Assembly (NCBI GenBank): GCA_028711485.1
Contig: JAQTSF010000043.1
Span: 1-6,579, forward strand
Source: Candidatus Iainarchaeum sp.
GTDB lineage: Archaea > Micrarchaeota > Micrarchaeia > Anstonellales > Bilamarchaeaceae
Length of the DNA: 6,579 bases
Direction of reading: 5' to 3'
Of the stretch, positions 4,711 to 6,579 are shown piece by piece. The position numbers and the translations under genes are program-made. The stretch's first letter is position 1; each line of letters opens with the position of its first letter. A model generated the notes under the pieces. That model worked only from the letters and a program-made list of their open reading frames with translations, did not search any database and had not been told where the DNA came from.

Positions 4711-5940
4711 ATGAAAAAAATGGAATTGAGTTCCCTACTTTCAAAATTCGGTTCAAAACCAGGTTTGGGAAGAATAAAAAAAATATTAAAAAGATTGGGG
4801 AATCCTGAGAAAAAACTAAAAGTAATATTAGTTACAGGAACTAATGGAAAAGGATCTGTAACCAGTTATTTATCTTCAATTCTAAGAGAAGCAGGATATA
4901 AAATCGGAAGCTTTTACTCTCCACATATTCTTAGGTATAATGAGAGATATAAAATAAATGGAAAAGAAATAAGCGATTCAAAATTAAAAAAATATCAAGA
5001 TATTATTCTTAGATTATACCAAAAAGAAGAGTATGCAATGACTGAATTTGAAGCATTAACTGCAATTGCATACAAATATTTCTATGATGAGAAATGCGAT
5101 TATGTTGTTATGGAAGTTGGGATGGGTGGAAGATTGGATGCCTGTAATGCTGCTCATGAAAAAATTGCAATAATTACGAATGTAGAATTAGAACATACTC
5201 AATGGCTTGGTAAAACAATTGAAAAAATATCGTATGAAAAAGCAGGCATTCTTAAAAAAGGAATTGGAATAACTGGTGCTGATGGAAAAGCACTTGAAGT
5301 TATTGAAAAGATTGCAAAAAGAAGAAGAAGAAAACTTTTTTCAATTGGAAAAAATTTTTTTATAAAGAACATTAATGCTGATGAAAAAGGAACAGGATTT
5401 GATTATTTTGGAAATAAAATGTTCAAAAATATAAAATTGAAAATGCTTGGAAATTATCAGGCTGAAAACTGTTCGCTTGCGATCAAAGCATCTGAATTGC
5501 TTAGAATAAATGAGAAGTATATCAAAAAAGGAGTTTTTAATGCTAGAATAACGGGAAGAATGGAAATATTAAATAGAAAACCATTGATAGTTGCAGATGT
5601 TGCGCATAATCCGGATGGAACAAAACAATTAATGAAAAATATTGATATTTTTAAATATAAAAAACTGATTATTATTTTTGGGGTTATGAAAACGAAGGAT
5701 TGGAAAAAAATGCTTAAAAGTATCAATGGAAAAGCAAAAGAAATTATTTTTCCAAAATTGAAATATTATAATTCGGAAAATCCTAATAGATTAAAAAAAT
5801 ATTTGAAAAAAGGAAAAATTACTAAAAATTGTAAAGAAGCACTAAAAATTGCGAAAAAAATGGCAAAAAAAGAAGATCTTATTTTAATAACTGGAAGTAT
5901 TTATTTTTTAGGAGAATTTTTAGAATCTGTCAAAATATGA
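4711..5940 (+). CDS. folC: Folylpolyglutamate synthase / dihydrofolate synthase family ligase
   Basis: FolC is an ATP-dependent Mur-ligase-fold enzyme that adds glutamate to (tetrahydro)folates; some members also join glutamate to dihydropteroate. With the ATG at 4711 it has 409 residues, a normal length. Motifs: KFGSKPGLGRI near residue 12; P-loop VTGTNGKGSV (41-50); SPHILRYNERYKING (70-84); EVGMGGRLDACN (135-146); NVELEHTQWLG (157-167) followed by the EKAGILKKG stretch with the carbamylatable-Lys region; C-terminal domain GRMEIL...ADVAHNPDGTKQL with the AHNP motif; and TGSIYFLGE near the end. Other possible starts are TTG 4702 and ATG 4720; none has a clear Shine-Dalgarno, and 4711 is chosen as the first ATG after folD. 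It is very Lys-rich. The last 11 bp overlap the 3' end of the opposite-strand gene. I cannot tell from sequence whether it also has dihydrofolate synthase activity. Confidence 0.94.
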   Translation: MKKMELSSLLSKFGSKPGLGRIKKILKRLGNPEKKLKVILVTGTNGKGSVTSYLSSILREAGYKIGSFYSPHILRYNERYKINGKEISDSKLKKYQDIILRLYQKEEYAMTEFEALTAIAYKYFYDEKCDYVVMEVGMGGRLDACNAAHEKIAIITNVELEHTQWLGKTIEKISYEKAGILKKGIGITGADGKALEVIEKIAKRRRRKLFSIGKNFFIKNINADEKGTGFDYFGNKMFKNIKLKMLGNYQAENCSLAIKASELLRINEKYIKKGVFNARITGRMEILNRKPLIVADVAHNPDGTKQLMKNIDIFKYKKLIIIFGVMKTKDWKKMLKSINGKAKEIIFPKLKYYNSENPNRLKKYLKKGKITKNCKEALKIAKKMAKKEDLILITGSIYFLGEFLESVKI

Positions 5941-6256
5941 TGTCTTTGTTCAAATTTTCAATTTGTAGAAATAGAGTATAATCTCTTGGATCCCCTGTTG
6001 AGAGTGCATGTACTTTTATTTTATTCAGTGCGGATAATGCTTCTTTTTTATGTTCAATGGATAAAGAACCATTGCAGGAAAGCATCGCATCCTTTAATCT
6101 TCTTGCAACCTCTAATGTGCTTCCCCTGACAGTTTCGTCACTACAGGATTTGGTATAGGCCGAGTTAAGCACTAATGTTAGGTATTCTATTTCTTTTGTA
6201 GAAACCTGTTTTTTAGACCCGAAAATATCAGAGAATATTTTAAGCAAGAAAACCAC
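5930..6256 (-). CDS. Hypothetical protein, 108 residues
   Basis: I do not recognise this family. The frame runs 108 codons from a GTG at 6256-6254; ATG does not appear until residue 58, so GTG (or the nearby in-frame TTG) is the likely start. A TATA-like box centred about 28 nt upstream makes a leaderless GTG start plausible. The product is small and soluble, with a short hydrophobic N-terminus (MVFLLKIF) that is too short for a membrane helix. It then has likely amphipathic helices (about 20-36, 44-58, 65-82 and 94-106) separated by short loops. There are two Cys (38 and 61) but no metal-binding pattern. Its 3' end overlaps folC by 11 bp tail-to-tail. It stands alone, downstream of the AAA+ ATPase gene on the same strand with 122 bp between, so it probably has its own promoter. 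Confidence 0.6.
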   Translation of the reverse strand: MVFLLKIFSDIFGSKKQVSTKEIEYLTLVLNSAYTKSCSDETVRGSTLEVARRLKDAMLSCNGSLSIEHKKEALSALNKIKVHALSTGDPRDYTLFLQIENLNKDIIF

Positions 6257-6258
6257 CT

Positions 6259-6290
6259 AGTAGTATATGAATTAGGTAGTATATATATGT
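6259..6290 (-). promoter_or_regulatory. TATA-like promoter with duplicated GTAGTATAT before the 108-residue gene
   Basis: ATATATAT at 6281-6288 is centred about 28 nt before the GTG start at 6256. GTAGTATAT occurs twice in the same orientation, at 6260-6268 and 6276-6284, starts 16 bp apart. The second copy overlaps the TATA-like string and the first lies where transcription would begin. CCTA (6256-6259) and TAGG (6273-6276) also form a short inverted pair. The repeats could be a regulator site or simply a local duplication. Confidence 0.4.
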
Positions 6291-6329
6291 TTTTTTAAAA
6301 AAAGTGTTTAAATGCACATAAAAAACCAA
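6291..6329 (-). terminator. U-rich tracts after the AAA+ ATPase gene
   Basis: Going down the minus strand from the ATPase stop at 6379, the transcript meets a run of six U at about 6320-6325 and then a run of seven at about 6298-6304, with other short U runs before them. No strong hairpin precedes them. This composition suits archaeal U-tract termination and separates the ATPase from the promoter of the 108-residue gene. Confidence 0.4.
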
Positions 6330-6378
6330 TTTTAATGTTAAAAATAACAAAATATGTTGAGATAATAGTGTATAATTG

Positions 6379-6579
6379 CTATTTTCTTTCTCCATAGACC
6401 TCTAAAAATCTCGAATATTCCTCTAAGAGTTTATTATTCACAGAAGGTCTTCTTATACTTATAACACCAAGAACAAGTTCATCTGATGGTTTTATTGGTT
6501 TTTTCTTTATCTCTGCTCTCAAAAGTTTCATCTTGACTTCCTGACAAATTGAGGAGATATCTGCACCTGTGAATCCTTC
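6379..6579 (-). CDS. AAA+ ATPase, Cdc48/p97-like, C-terminal fragment
   Basis: The minus-strand frame enters at the right edge and ends at TAG 6381-6379, giving the last 66 residues. It opens with EGFTGADISSICQEV, the hallmark GF-(S/T)-GAD-(I/L) stretch of the AAA+ lid domain just before sensor 2, which is conserved in Cdc48/VAT, proteasome-activating ATPases and related unfoldases. After KMKLLRAEI and a basic linker comes ISIRRPSVNNKLLEEYSRFLEVYGERK. This resembles the end of the Cdc48 D2 module, where a phrase like 'RRSVS...YE.F' closes the lid helices. These ATPases use ATP to unfold or extract proteins. The Walker A and B motifs lie outside the window, so whether it has one or two AAA modules is unknown. 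No C-terminal HbYX proteasome-docking motif is present, which argues against a proteasome-activating ATPase. Confidence 0.85.
   Translation of the reverse strand, partial: EGFTGADISSICQEVKMKLLRAEIKKKPIKPSDELVLGVISIRRPSVNNKLLEEYSRFLEVYGERK

Noticed and set aside
5951..5965. Hairpin CAAATT-TTC-AATTTG just after the folC stop as a terminator
   Set aside because: It is only 6 AT-rich bp, has no following T run, and lies in the coding sequence of the opposite-strand gene; likely chance.

Overview
The window looks like archaeal chromosome, most plausibly from a small-genome DPANN-type lineage (Nanoarchaeota/Woesearchaeota/Pacearchaeota-like); that placement is inference. The evidence is: SecD and SecF with archaeal signature motifs in the order secF-secD; AT-rich TATA-like boxes about 25-28 nt before start codons that lack Shine-Dalgarno sequences; a tRNA gene without encoded CCA and with a bulge-helix-bulge type intron; U-rich tracts after stop codons; and strongly AT- and Lys-rich coding sequence.

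Layout. 2-361 (+) is the C-terminal end of a metallo-beta-lactamase-fold protein (ComEC/Rec2-like), cut by the window edge. 362-743 lies between two converging genes and has no believable gene. Instead 389-713 is packed with at least nine different short hairpins, six of them enclosed by a perfect 13-bp long-range inverted repeat. 744-3555 (-) is the secF-secD operon, the membrane partners of the Sec translocon. 3607-3714 (-) is a tRNA-Ala(CGC) gene whose T-loop is interrupted by a 36-nt intron. 3750-3803 is a tRNA-like quasi-palindrome that repeats the first 13 nt of that tRNA. 3865-5940 (+) is a folD-folC pair for one-carbon folate chemistry and polyglutamylation. 5930-6256 (-) is an unrecognised 108-residue protein whose 3' end overlaps folC tail-to-tail. 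6379-6579 (-) is the C-terminus of a Cdc48-type AAA+ ATPase that continues beyond the window.

Functionally, SecD and SecF form one complex that assists protein export. FolD interconverts C1-tetrahydrofolates, and FolC adds the glutamate tail that keeps folates in the cell and raises enzyme affinity. The rest is housekeeping (tRNA, AAA+ ATPase) or unknown.

The most unusual content is non-coding: the hairpin-dense intergenic island and the T-loop intron of tRNA-Ala next to a tRNA-derived palindrome. No defence system, CRISPR array or transposase is visible.
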